Origin: Tolypothrix sp. PCC 7910
Lineage (GTDB): Bacteria > Cyanobacteriota > Cyanobacteriia > Cyanobacteriales > Nostocaceae
Direction of reading: 5' to 3'
DNA length: 64,000 bases
Assembly: GCF_011769525.1 (NCBI RefSeq)
Contig: NZ_CP050440.1
Coordinates: forward strand, 7,426,001-7,490,000
A model generated the notes under the pieces. The model was not told the origin of the DNA, searched no databases, and saw nothing but the letters and a program-made list of their open reading frames with translations. The first letter of the stretch is position 1, and each line of letters begins with the position of its first letter. The position numbers and the translations under genes are program-made. Positions 1 through 7,637 of the stretch are shown piece by piece.

Positions 1-485
1 TAGGTATGAACAGTAACTTTTGCTTTTTGGGCTGTTTGGATGGAATTATCAGCGGCTTTAATATCTTTTTGCTCTGTTTTATCTCCACCGCCTTCGAGTG
101 CTTCATCACCCAGATAAAAAATTGCTCGTAGTGCATCTTTGCGCCAATCAAAGTAGTCGCATATATCTTCAATTGCTCGTGCCGCATCTTCCTGCGCTCC
201 TGCAGATTTGAGTTCGCCTCTTTTTCTACCCCGCAGCTTAGATTCTGATACCTTTACTTTTTGAGTTAGATAATTTCTGATAGTTTGGTCGAAGTTTGTC
301 CCTTTCCAAACACCTTCTATACCTAACCAAACTACTCTTAAATCGGAAGGACAACTAGATTTAGCTTTAGCGATCGCACTAGCAGCAGCATCACTTAAAG
401 CTTGGGCTTCATCTCTCATCGAAGGGCTAGTATCGATGACAATTACTAAATCAACAGCAGGTGTAGAATTTGCTTGTTTATTCAT
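1..485 (-). CDS. vWA domain protein, C-terminus cut by window edge
   Basis: Reading the minus strand from an ATG at 485 gives an open frame of 161 codons that runs off the window edge. The protein begins MNKQANSTPAVDLVIVIDTS, and residues 18-22 (DTSPS) form the DxSxS metal-ion-dependent adhesion site of a von Willebrand factor A domain. After it come an amphipathic Ala-rich helix and a stretch with YLGDEALEGGGD near residue 130, which would suit the later acidic metal ligand of the fold. Such proteins act as intracellular scaffolds, often with AAA+ ATPases. It is divergent from the plus-strand genes that follow, with 470 bases between. The fold is well supported; the role is not known. Confidence 0.85.
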   Translation of the reverse strand, partial: MNKQANSTPAVDLVIVIDTSPSMRDEAQALSDAAASAIAKAKSSCPSDLRVVWLGIEGVWKGTNFDQTIRNYLTQKVKVSESKLRGRKRGELKSAGAQEDAARAIEDICDYFDWRKDALRAIFYLGDEALEGGGDKTEQKDIKAADNSIQTAQKAKVTVHT

Positions 486-955
486 TCTGATTTCCCTTTT
501 TTTCTTCTTGAGGAAACTGAATAATTTCATATTTGCAGAGGTTTACGACTTCAACATAAAGGAATTGAAACCCAAGCAGTAGACAGAAATCTTGTAGATG
601 AGTTTGATGGGAACACTTAGTGCTTGTGTCTAGTCAAACACACCTAATTAGATAATTACAAGGTTATAAATGTCATAAATTTATCTTTAATGTTAAATAT
701 TTTGACATGAATGCATATAATTTTGTTTTTGTAAATACCCATTAATAAGTAATTTTTTTGTTTTTATGTCATAAAATTTACCGCGCTACATAGAAATGTT
801 GCTATGTCAAGGACTAAAAATCATATTTAGTTGAAGAATAAAATTAATTAGTATTAAAAAATCAAATCTAAATCATTTGTGAAAACTAACCATAATAGTA
901 GACAATTCATTGTGTGTAGTAGTTTATTTATTATTAGTGAAACTTGCTCAACAGA
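486..955. other. AT-rich intergenic region with repeated motif
   Basis: This 470-base divergent spacer has no convincing ORF. The heptamer-plus motif ATGTCATAAA followed by TTTA occurs twice, at 670-684 and 766-780. A short inverted repeat, ACATAG/CTATGT, lies at 788-807. These could be operator sites for the divergent vWA and pentapeptide genes, but that is inference. No clear sigma-70 promoter with normal 16-18 base spacing stands out: TTGACA at about 703 and TATAAT at about 717 are too close together. Confidence 0.4.
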
Positions 956-1885
956 ATGATTGACCAAGACATTATCAAACGATATGCAGAGCGAGAAAGA
1001 AATTTTCAACACCTTAATTTAAGCCAAATTTTTTTGCAAGGTGTTGATTTTAGTAATGTTGATTTTAGTTATGCTAACCTTAGTAGTGCCAATCTTAGTG
1101 ATGCTAATTTAAGTTTTGCCAAGCTAATTTGGACAGATTTGAATCGAGCCGACTTTCAAAAAAGTAATTTAACTCAAGCAAATCTGTCGAATGTGAGTTT
1201 ATTGTGGGCAAACTTGAGCTATGCTATTTTAGCTAAAGCGAACTTAACAGGCGCTCACTTAAGTTACGCCCAGCTAGATCATGTATGTTTACAAGATGCA
1301 AATTTAACGGAAATCAATTTAGAAAAAGCTTGTTTAATTAAAGCAGATTTAACAGGAGCTAATTTATTTAGAGCTAGCCTCAAAGCAGCAGATTTTACTA
1401 ACGCTATTTTGGAGCGTGCCAATCTTTGCCAATGTAATGGTGAAGGGGCTATTTTATATGGTGCTTGTTTACGAAAAGTTGATTTAGAAGGAGCGCAATT
1501 ACAGGATGCTATTTTAAAAGGTGCAGATTTAACTGGGTCAGATTTAATTAATATAGATTTGAGTAATGCAGATTTGAGTGATGCGATTTTACGTCAAGTT
1601 GCCTTAGAGTTAGCTTCTTTATTGAATGCAGATTTGAGTGATGCTGACTTAGGATTAGCTTCTTTATTTAAAGCTAACTTAGAGGAGGCAGTTTTGAATG
1701 GTGCGAATTTGAGTGATAGTGATTTAAGACATACAAATTTTACAAATACTAAATTAGAAGGGGTAAATTTTTCCGGTTCTCGTGTTAAGGGAGCACAGTT
1801 TACTGATGCAATTGGATTAACTCCTCAACAAAAGCAATGGCTGAAAGAAAATGGAGCATTGAATATTCCTGATTTAGAATCATAA
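956..1885 (+). CDS. pentapeptide repeat protein
   Basis: About 309 residues are almost entirely tandem A(D/N)LXX-type pentapeptides (for example ANLSSANLSDANLS and ADLTGSDLINIDLS). This predicts a right-handed quadrilateral beta-helix with roughly 11-12 coils and no catalytic site. There is no signal peptide, so it is probably cytoplasmic. The frame opens with a TTG at 944, but ATG at 956 (MIDQDIIKRYAERERNF) is the more natural start; neither has a strong ribosome binding site. A short Gln/Lys-rich tail (TPQQKQWLKENG) ends the helix and is common in cyanobacterial members. Function is unknown: family members range from DNA-mimic gyrase regulators to scaffolds. The AAA-like ATPase gene follows in the same direction after 116 bases. 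Confidence 0.9.
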   Translation: MIDQDIIKRYAERERNFQHLNLSQIFLQGVDFSNVDFSYANLSSANLSDANLSFAKLIWTDLNRADFQKSNLTQANLSNVSLLWANLSYAILAKANLTGAHLSYAQLDHVCLQDANLTEINLEKACLIKADLTGANLFRASLKAADFTNAILERANLCQCNGEGAILYGACLRKVDLEGAQLQDAILKGADLTGSDLINIDLSNADLSDAILRQVALELASLLNADLSDADLGLASLFKANLEEAVLNGANLSDSDLRHTNFTNTKLEGVNFSGSRVKGAQFTDAIGLTPQQKQWLKENGALNIPDLES

Positions 1886-2001
1886 TTTTAAGTTGGGATT
1901 TTCATAGCTGTTGTTTTAATAAACTTCTGTCTTATGTACCGATATTTTGGCTTAAATAGTCAAAAAATATGAGCTTGAAATGTTTCTGGCTTTAAAAACA
2001 A

Positions 2002-3429
2002 ATGAATAACATAGAAGAAATCATTGCCACTACTGAAGCATTAATTGTTAATAAAACAGGAAAATCTCTATCGTTTATTCAGAAAGCTATATTGTCGGCA
2101 TCTCTATCAGAAACTAAAAAAAATTATGCACAAATTGCTTTAGAAAACAACTATTCGGAAAATTATATTAGGCGAATGGTTGCTCCCAAGCTATGGCAAC
2201 TACTTTCTGATATTTTTGGTGAGAAAATTAATCGGACTAATTGTCGTGCTGTACTAGAGCATCAATTAGAACCGAAATTTTTAGAACCGAAATTTTCTCA
2301 AACGGCATTAAAGCATACGGAAAAGCCACAGAAGATATATTTGGAACCTCCAGAAGGGCAAGTTCCTCTTGCTTCTCCTTTTTATATTGAATGTAGCTTA
2401 GAAAAGATATGTTATGAAGAAATTCTGCGGCCTCGTGCATTTATTCACATCAGAGCGCCGCGCAAGATGGGCAAAACTTCTTTAATGACTAGAATTATTG
2501 CTCATGGCATTTTGCATCATCATCAGACAGTAAGGTTAAGCTTACATCGTGCTGAAACAGAAGTTTTCACCTCATTAGAAAAATTTTTGCGTTGGTTTTG
2601 CGCTAATGCCACTTACCAATTAGGAATCGCATCAAGGCTAGAGGAATTTTGGAATCAAGATATGGGAGCTTTGATGAACTGTACTATTTACTTTCAAAAG
2701 TATTTATTACAAGAAATATCCAGTCCCATTATCTTAGCATTGGATGAATTAAATAAATTGTTTGAGTACCCTCAACTGACCCGTGATTTTTTAGGTTTAC
2801 TGCGCTCATGGTATGAAGAAACTAGAGATATATCTATTTGGCAGAAATTACGCTTATTAATTGTCACATCCAGTGATATTTATATTAATTTAGATATTAA
2901 TAATTTTTTGTTTAACGTAGGATTGAGAATTGAATTACCTCGGTTTACAACATTACAAATAGAGGATTTAGCTCAACGTCATAAACTTTACCTTTCTACT
3001 TTAGAGTTGGAAAAAATAATGGCGCTTACTGGAGGATTTCCTTACTTAGTACGGCTATTATTTTATCATAGCGTTCAATCTCAAATTACAGTTGATGATT
3101 TACTCCAAAATGCTACTAGCGATACTGGAATATTTGGCAACCATTTACACGAACAATTAAACTTTTTAATGCAAAGCTCCAATTTAATTAACAGTTTTGA
3201 GGAAGTCATAAAATCATCATTACCAATTACTTTAGAGCAAGAAACTGCATTGAAACTAAAGAATTTAGGACTAATTCATATAGATAATAAACTTGCAAAA
3301 GTTAGTTGCCTTTTATATAAAAATTATTTTAGCGATTATTTTAGAAAAAAGTTTGAGGTAAAGGAGAAAAATAGCAAGTTAAAGTATATTAGTAGTAAGC
3401 AGAAATCTTGGAGTAAAGTTAGCTCTTAA
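2002..3429 (+). CDS. AAA-like ATPase with VMAP-type HTH N-terminus
   Basis: This 475-residue protein begins with an approximately 90-residue helical HTH-like module (KSLSFIQKAILSASL...YIRRMVAPKLWQLL), the N-terminal domain of many cyanobacterial vWA-MoxR-associated (VMAP-type) proteins. An AAA-like (AAA_35) STAND-type domain follows. Its P-loop is APRKMGKTS at residues 152-160, where an Ala replaces the first Gly as usual for this family, and its Walker B is ILALDEL at 244-250. The remainder looks like a helical lid plus winged helix ending in a basic tail. It probably senses a signal and oligomerises on ATP. A 15-base direct duplication encodes LEPKF twice (residues 89-98). The family call is firm; the biological role (conflict or signalling) is inference. 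Confidence 0.8.
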   Translation: MNNIEEIIATTEALIVNKTGKSLSFIQKAILSASLSETKKNYAQIALENNYSENYIRRMVAPKLWQLLSDIFGEKINRTNCRAVLEHQLEPKFLEPKFSQTALKHTEKPQKIYLEPPEGQVPLASPFYIECSLEKICYEEILRPRAFIHIRAPRKMGKTSLMTRIIAHGILHHHQTVRLSLHRAETEVFTSLEKFLRWFCANATYQLGIASRLEEFWNQDMGALMNCTIYFQKYLLQEISSPIILALDELNKLFEYPQLTRDFLGLLRSWYEETRDISIWQKLRLLIVTSSDIYINLDINNFLFNVGLRIELPRFTTLQIEDLAQRHKLYLSTLELEKIMALTGGFPYLVRLLFYHSVQSQITVDDLLQNATSDTGIFGNHLHEQLNFLMQSSNLINSFEEVIKSSLPITLEQETALKLKNLGLIHIDNKLAKVSCLLYKNYFSDYFRKKFEVKEKNSKLKYISSKQKSWSKVSS

Positions 3430-3463
3430 AAATATTTAATAATATTTTGTAGCTGATATCAGA

Positions 3464-3500
3464 TGCGTTAGCGATAGCGTAACGCGTCCTACGCAAGTAT
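3464..3500. repeat. small palindromic dispersed repeat
   Basis: GCGTTA and TAACGC form a perfect inverted repeat around GCGATAGCG, followed by GCGTCCTACGCAAG. This is the style of short GC-rich palindromic repeats scattered through Nostocales intergenic regions. It lies between two convergent genes, so it may also help end transcription. The copy number cannot be judged from one window. Confidence 0.55.
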
Positions 3501-3570
3501 AAAAATTTATAAAATCAATGTCTTTTAGCTATGAATAAGTAAGGAATTGCTATTTTAAATTGATAATTAT

Positions 3571-4038
3571 TTAACGTAAAAATCGAATTGTTACAGGATA
3601 GCGATAATGCTTACCTTTATAAGCTTTCATTGCAGCAAAATTAACTAAGAATAATTGTAATAATATCATTAATCCAGTTAATCCCAGCCATAACGATAAT
3701 AAAATATTTAAACCTGTTTGAATTTCTTTTCCGTTACTATTATTAATTAATGCTATACCAAACATTGTTAACATCATCAATAAGGATAAGATAATTACAA
3801 TCAGAATATACATTGTAAGCGAAATTTGAAAATTTAAAGCTTCTTTACCCTGAAAATCAATCCAAGAAGATTTAAATTTATTGAATCGCCAAATTACTAG
3901 AGGAAATAAAATATTTAAAGGTAAATACAAAGGAATTCCGAGAAATACCAAAAAAAATAATAGCATCCAAGCGAATAAAGCCGAGAGATGACAAAACATT
4001 GCCCAGATACGTATTTGTTGATTTGGTTTTTCTCTCAT
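3571..4038 (-). CDS. DUF4870 family small membrane protein
   Basis: The 155-residue protein has hydrophobic segments at about residues 15-50, 70-97 and 108-135. Between the first two it carries the DUF4870 signature, a polar loop with FQGKEALNFQI (usually DxQGKEALNFQ). Members are small inner-membrane proteins of unknown function, sometimes called Tic20-like because the topology is similar. The length is slightly above the usual 110-130. A short basic tail (KAYKGKHYRYPVTIRFLR) should be cytoplasmic. It lies 73 bases downstream of the DUF1822 gene on the same strand and could be co-transcribed with it. Confidence 0.8.
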   Translation of the reverse strand: MREKPNQQIRIWAMFCHLSALFAWMLLFFLVFLGIPLYLPLNILFPLVIWRFNKFKSSWIDFQGKEALNFQISLTMYILIVIILSLLMMLTMFGIALINNSNGKEIQTGLNILLSLWLGLTGLMILLQLFLVNFAAMKAYKGKHYRYPVTIRFLR

Positions 4039-4111
4039 GGCTTTTTATTTATAGGGAAATTGAGGAAATAATTCTCCATCCTAGTATCTATAAAAAAAGC
4101 CAAACTTAAAT

Positions 4112-5272
4112 TTAAAATTTGAGTATTTCTCGGTCATAGTTTTCCGGGAGAGGTTCTATTTCCCAGACTATACCTTCGCCGGATTCTAGAGCAACTTCTA
4201 CAAAGAGTTGTTCTACAGCAGTTCTGGCAATATCTTCGTTGTTAGGGAAAGGTTGTAAATCTTCAGTGAGTAGTCGCAATTTAAAACCGCCGGGGATAGC
4301 TGCACCTACTGTGGCGTTACGCAATTCAAACCGCCAAATAACTTGATCTCTTTCGCCTTGGGGTATAACTAAAAGTTCATAAGTTTGACCTGCGATCGCT
4401 AACTGCCGAGACAAGATAGAATCTGCTTGTCCTCTTTCCGCACCTCTACCACCAAAACTCAATTGCAAATTCAATCTTCCCCAACCGATAGTTTCCGCAG
4501 CTTGGGAAACGCCACTTTGCAACCATTGCAATACTGACCATTGTTCTGGGATTCCTAAACGTTGTTGATATAAGCTTTGTCGCCAACCGCCATGTTCAAT
4601 TAACCCACCCCAGAGTGGAAACGGGACAGCTAAACGGGGTGTCACGACTTCCGGCTTTCCCAGGCGAGTAATCAGGTTTTGGGCTTGTGGTTGTGCTAGG
4701 GTGGGCAAGGGTGAAATAGCAGCGCGTGTAATTGCTTGGTGGCAAAGTTCTTGGGTAAGCGCTAACACGCTAATATCATGGATAATTTCAGTCGCATCTA
4801 CAGCATAAGTGCGATCGCCTGCATCATAATTACCCCGATTTTTCAGTTGTTCGTGGGTACAGTAACCCCAAACCCTAACGTAGCCTTCATCTGGTTCTAC
4901 TTGTACAGCCAAATAGTAATCACCAGCCCAAGTAGTTAAATCCACCCATTCTTGAGGAACGCGTAATTCGCTGTCATCAATATTTTCACTAGGAACCAGA
5001 ATAAACCTCGTTACGTCTACTACTACAGCGGTTCCATTTACCAGTTCCCAAAAACTGGGTAAAACAGTGGTAGTTGGCCAGACCTTTGCCTGTGATGTAA
5101 ATTCCTCTTGTATCCAAGGCAAGACTGCACTCAGGCAAAGTTCATTAATATAACCTTGATAGCGCGAAGTGGGGTTAGAAAAATATGAACTCCGAAGATC
5201 CGCCAAATTTGGATTTTTAGCCGGAATTTCTAGAAATAAATCAGTGGAATTGGCAAAGGTAAATGTTGTCAT
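4112..5272 (-). CDS. DUF1822 family protein
   Basis: The 386-residue protein matches the cyanobacterial DUF1822 family. It starts FTFANSTDLFLEIP, then has a region reading SRYQGYINELCLSAVLPWIQEE and a later LTTWAGDYYLAVQVEPDEGYVRVWGYCTHEQLK segment typical of the family. No signal peptide or membrane segment is seen. Members commonly sit next to a cyanobacterium-specific sigma-70-like factor, as here (5443-6609), which suggests a functional partnership such as regulating or reading out that factor. No biochemical function is established as far as I know. A tandem-repeat spacer of about 170 bases separates the two genes. Confidence 0.8.
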   Translation of the reverse strand: MTTFTFANSTDLFLEIPAKNPNLADLRSSYFSNPTSRYQGYINELCLSAVLPWIQEEFTSQAKVWPTTTVLPSFWELVNGTAVVVDVTRFILVPSENIDDSELRVPQEWVDLTTWAGDYYLAVQVEPDEGYVRVWGYCTHEQLKNRGNYDAGDRTYAVDATEIIHDISVLALTQELCHQAITRAAISPLPTLAQPQAQNLITRLGKPEVVTPRLAVPFPLWGGLIEHGGWRQSLYQQRLGIPEQWSVLQWLQSGVSQAAETIGWGRLNLQLSFGGRGAERGQADSILSRQLAIAGQTYELLVIPQGERDQVIWRFELRNATVGAAIPGGFKLRLLTEDLQPFPNNEDIARTAVEQLFVEVALESGEGIVWEIEPLPENYDREILKF

Positions 5273-5295
5273 GGCGGTTTCTCTGAAAAGTTGTT

Positions 5296-5443
5296 ATTTG
5301 GTCATTGGTAATGGGTAATTGGTCATTGGTGTTTGTTCTTTCTCCTTGTCCCCAATCCCTAGTCCCCAGTCCCCATTACCCCTAATCCCCACTCCCTGCG
5401 GTCGTGGGGGCCCCGAGTTCCCCAATCCCCAGTTCCCAATCCC
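5296..5443. repeat. short tandem repeat (STRR-like) tract
   Basis: The spacer between the DUF1822 and sigma-like genes is made of degenerate short tandem repeats. ATTGGT-type units lie at 5300-5332. CCCCAATC/CCCCAGTC-type heptamers run through 5346-5397 and 5418-5443, broken by a GGGGGCCCC block. This is the STRR class common in heterocystous cyanobacteria. The repeat ends right at the stop codon of the sigma-like gene. Confidence 0.75.
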
Positions 5444-6609
5444 TAAACACCGTAATAACTTTGCAACCATTCCTCCATTAATGTACTCATGCTTTTGAGT
5501 AGGTCGGGTGTAATGGAAATATGCAAGGTATCTTGACTCCAATTTGCTAAAGATTTCAGCAAATTTTCTCTAGCCTTTGTCAATCGCCGTGATACTGTAT
5601 ATTGCTTTATTTCTAGCTGCTTGGCGATTTTATCTTGATTGAGTCCTTGAGCATAATATAGTTGCACAATCTGTTGCGCTTCTGGTTCTAATTGAGCGAT
5701 CGCATGAACTAAAATCTGATGAATTTCGCTTTGTTGAGAAGTTCTGGTTTGTTCTTCTTCTTGGCTAATAATTTCTTCAATTAAGGAGGGTTGTTGATTT
5801 CCTGGGAGGTTATCTAATAACTCAAAGGAATTATCTCCGCCTTGGGTAACATTTAGAGATTCGGGGGTGGGATAAAGGTATTTACGTGCAGCTTTGGCTG
5901 CTGTTAGCAACCATTTCTCGAGAGTTGGGATACTTATTTTCTGGTTACTTTGAGAAGTATAAGCTGTGGCGATCGCCTGCCATATTTGCTCGTCTGGTCG
6001 AGACAGCTTGCGGGAAGTTCCGGCGGTAGTGGGGACATAAAAGGTTTTAAAACCATTCCACGCCAGGATATAAGCACGAATATCGTCTGCAGATAAGCCA
6101 GCACTTTGCAAGGCTTCTTGTAACCGCTTTTGGGAGATTTTGCGTAACAATCCCCAATCGGTACAGATATCAACTTCGTGGCGTTGGCGTAAAGTTTCGC
6201 GGATTGCACTTGCAAACAAAGGCCCAGCATAGTTTTTTAAGGTAAAACCTTGGCTGTGGTTAAAACCTTTGAGGACGCGATCAATTTGGGCGATCGCAAC
6301 TTGAAAACAGTCTGATAATTGGAATTGAGTACTGGCGAAACCATTCACGGTTTTTTGAGATACCCAATAGCAGGTTTCTTGCAAGTAAGCAGCCAGATGT
6401 TGCTTCGCCAACGACTGAGATTCAGGAAGCTGCCAAAACTTATACCAATAAAGCGCCCAAAAAGATTCTGAAGTTTCTTGGGGTGTGCGTTTGACGCAAC
6501 CTTGCATACTACTACGCAATCTTGATTCTGTCGCCCAATGACCGAAGCGATCGCCATCGAATTGCACAAAAGTTGAAAAGATTTCAATGATGCTTTGCCG
6601 AGGGTGCAT
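5443..6609 (-). CDS. sigma-70 family RNA polymerase sigma-like factor
   Basis: The 388-residue protein has a C-terminal sigma region 4 helix-turn-helix at about residues 295-350 (LEPEAQQIVQLYYAQGLNQD...IAKQLEIKQYTVSRRLTKA), giving DNA binding to -35-like elements. The N-terminal two thirds form a divergent helical region (HPRQSIIEIFSTFVQFDGDR onward) that does not show the standard region 2 motifs clearly. This is a known cyanobacterial variant that pairs with DUF1822 genes. It is divergent from the secreted protein at 6691, so the 81-base gap probably holds both promoters. Target genes are unknown. The start is the first ATG and its sequence fits the family. Confidence 0.8.
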   Translation of the reverse strand: MHPRQSIIEIFSTFVQFDGDRFGHWATESRLRSSMQGCVKRTPQETSESFWALYWYKFWQLPESQSLAKQHLAAYLQETCYWVSQKTVNGFASTQFQLSDCFQVAIAQIDRVLKGFNHSQGFTLKNYAGPLFASAIRETLRQRHEVDICTDWGLLRKISQKRLQEALQSAGLSADDIRAYILAWNGFKTFYVPTTAGTSRKLSRPDEQIWQAIATAYTSQSNQKISIPTLEKWLLTAAKAARKYLYPTPESLNVTQGGDNSFELLDNLPGNQQPSLIEEIISQEEEQTRTSQQSEIHQILVHAIAQLEPEAQQIVQLYYAQGLNQDKIAKQLEIKQYTVSRRLTKARENLLKSLANWSQDTLHISITPDLLKSMSTLMEEWLQSYYGV

Positions 6610-6690
6610 AAAAAACTCGAGGCCTACCTAGAGAAGTAGTGAAGGCGTTTAAAACTGCCTCCACAAACTTTACTACACCAAATTATTATT

Positions 6691-7482
6691 ATGTTGAGAC
6701 TTTCAATGAAATCTTTAGCACTTGGTAGTATGGTAGCCCTCTCTACAGCAACTAGTGCTTTTGCTCAAATATCTGGACTACAAAATTTACATTTAACTCA
6801 AGTACCTGGCTTTAGTTGTGGCCCCCATACTCGGACTTACATTGTTAAACCTTTAGATAACCGCCAAGGTCAAGGTATCCGTTGCGTCAAATTAAGTGAA
6901 GCTAAACCTGGTACAAAGATTCCCAAATTAGCGTGGTACGGCGAAGGTAATTGGGGTGGTGCAACCTATCGCCACGTAGGACAAGCATTTTATCTAGGTT
7001 ATAACCTAGTTGGTTTTGCTTCTGATATTCACGGCAATGGTGAAAATATTAATAATAATTTTCCCGGAAATCTCAAGGTACAAATCATCAATCCTGCAAC
7101 TATTCGCGTAACTGGTGCATGGAATGAAGTATGGCAATTAGTTAATACCACTAACTATAAACCTTTACCCAGACCAACAACTTGCGGTGGCTATTTTGAT
7201 GAATACAAGGTTTCTGATTTAACCGGAAATCGCAATGGTGAAGGGTTGCGTTGTGTTCTCCGCGTAGGGTTAAAAAATACAACTTGGTTTGGTAATGGAA
7301 ATTGGGAAGGTTCTACTTATTCTCACATCGGTACTCGTTCATTTAATGGTTATGGTGCAGGAGATATTTGTGGGAATGGTTTTGGCCCAATTTGTAACAA
7401 CTTTGGTTGGGGTTCATTAAAGTTAACTCCTGTAACTGGCGGTTTTGATGTTACAGGTGCATGGAGTGAAAAATGGCGTTAA
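6691..7482 (+). CDS. secreted protein with two internal repeats
   Basis: A 263-residue product with a clear signal peptide (MKSLALGSMVALSTATSAFA, start perhaps at the internal ATG 6706; cleavage after AFA). The mature part consists of two copies of a domain of about 110 residues. Each begins near a Cys-Gly (CGPHTRTYIV; CGGYFDEYKV) and runs through QGIRCVKL/EGLRCVLR, WYGEGNW/WFGNGNW and ATYRHVG/STYSHIG. Each ends in VTGAW, followed by NEVWQL in the first copy and SEKWR in the second. Conserved Cys suggest disulphides in the periplasm or outside the cell. I do not recognise a named family. A 12-bp inverted repeat begins 2 bases after the stop. Confidence 0.75.
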   Translation: MLRLSMKSLALGSMVALSTATSAFAQISGLQNLHLTQVPGFSCGPHTRTYIVKPLDNRQGQGIRCVKLSEAKPGTKIPKLAWYGEGNWGGATYRHVGQAFYLGYNLVGFASDIHGNGENINNNFPGNLKVQIINPATIRVTGAWNEVWQLVNTTNYKPLPRPTTCGGYFDEYKVSDLTGNRNGEGLRCVLRVGLKNTTWFGNGNWEGSTYSHIGTRSFNGYGAGDICGNGFGPICNNFGWGSLKLTPVTGGFDVTGAWSEKWR

Positions 7483-7483
7483 T

Positions 7484-7555
7484 TTGAGTAATTTTAACCG
7501 CCGATGCACGCTGATATTTTAAGCTAATCCAAAAACTATGCATAAAATTACTCAA
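7484..7555 (+). terminator. inverted repeat after secreted-protein gene
   Basis: TTGAGTAATTTT at 7484-7495 and AAAATTACTCAA at 7544-7555 are a perfect 12-bp inverted pair around a 48-base interior containing CCGATGCACGCTGAT. The pair starts right after the stop codon of the secreted protein. It may act as a weak terminator or be a dispersed-repeat remnant. No U-tract follows. Confidence 0.4.
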
Positions 7556-7599
7556 GTATACTTATTTAATTAATGAAGGGTAAAACATCACGCAATATG

Positions 7600-7637
7600 C
7601 TAGAGGGCACGGCATTGCCCATTGGTGTCAACTTAAG
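7600..7637 (+). repeat. left terminal inverted repeat of IS
   Basis: The 38-bp left end matches the reverse complement of 9056-9093 except at two positions (C/A at the tenth base after the leading CTAGAGGG block, and T/G five bases later). It contains the TAA stop of the transposase frame. Confidence 0.9.

Noticed and set aside
700-725. Promoter with TTGACA and TATAAT
   Set aside because: The two elements are separated by only about 8 bases, far from the 16-18 needed for sigma-70.
2276-2300. Duplicated 15-base unit encoding LEPKF twice as possible phase-variation repeat
   Set aside because: Only two copies exist and the unit is a multiple of three, so it cannot switch the frame. It is probably a neutral linker duplication.
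5294-5542. Minus-strand 82-codon frame with Gly/Leu/Trp repeats
   Set aside because: Its composition comes from the short tandem repeat tract, and it overlaps the end of the sigma-like gene in another frame.
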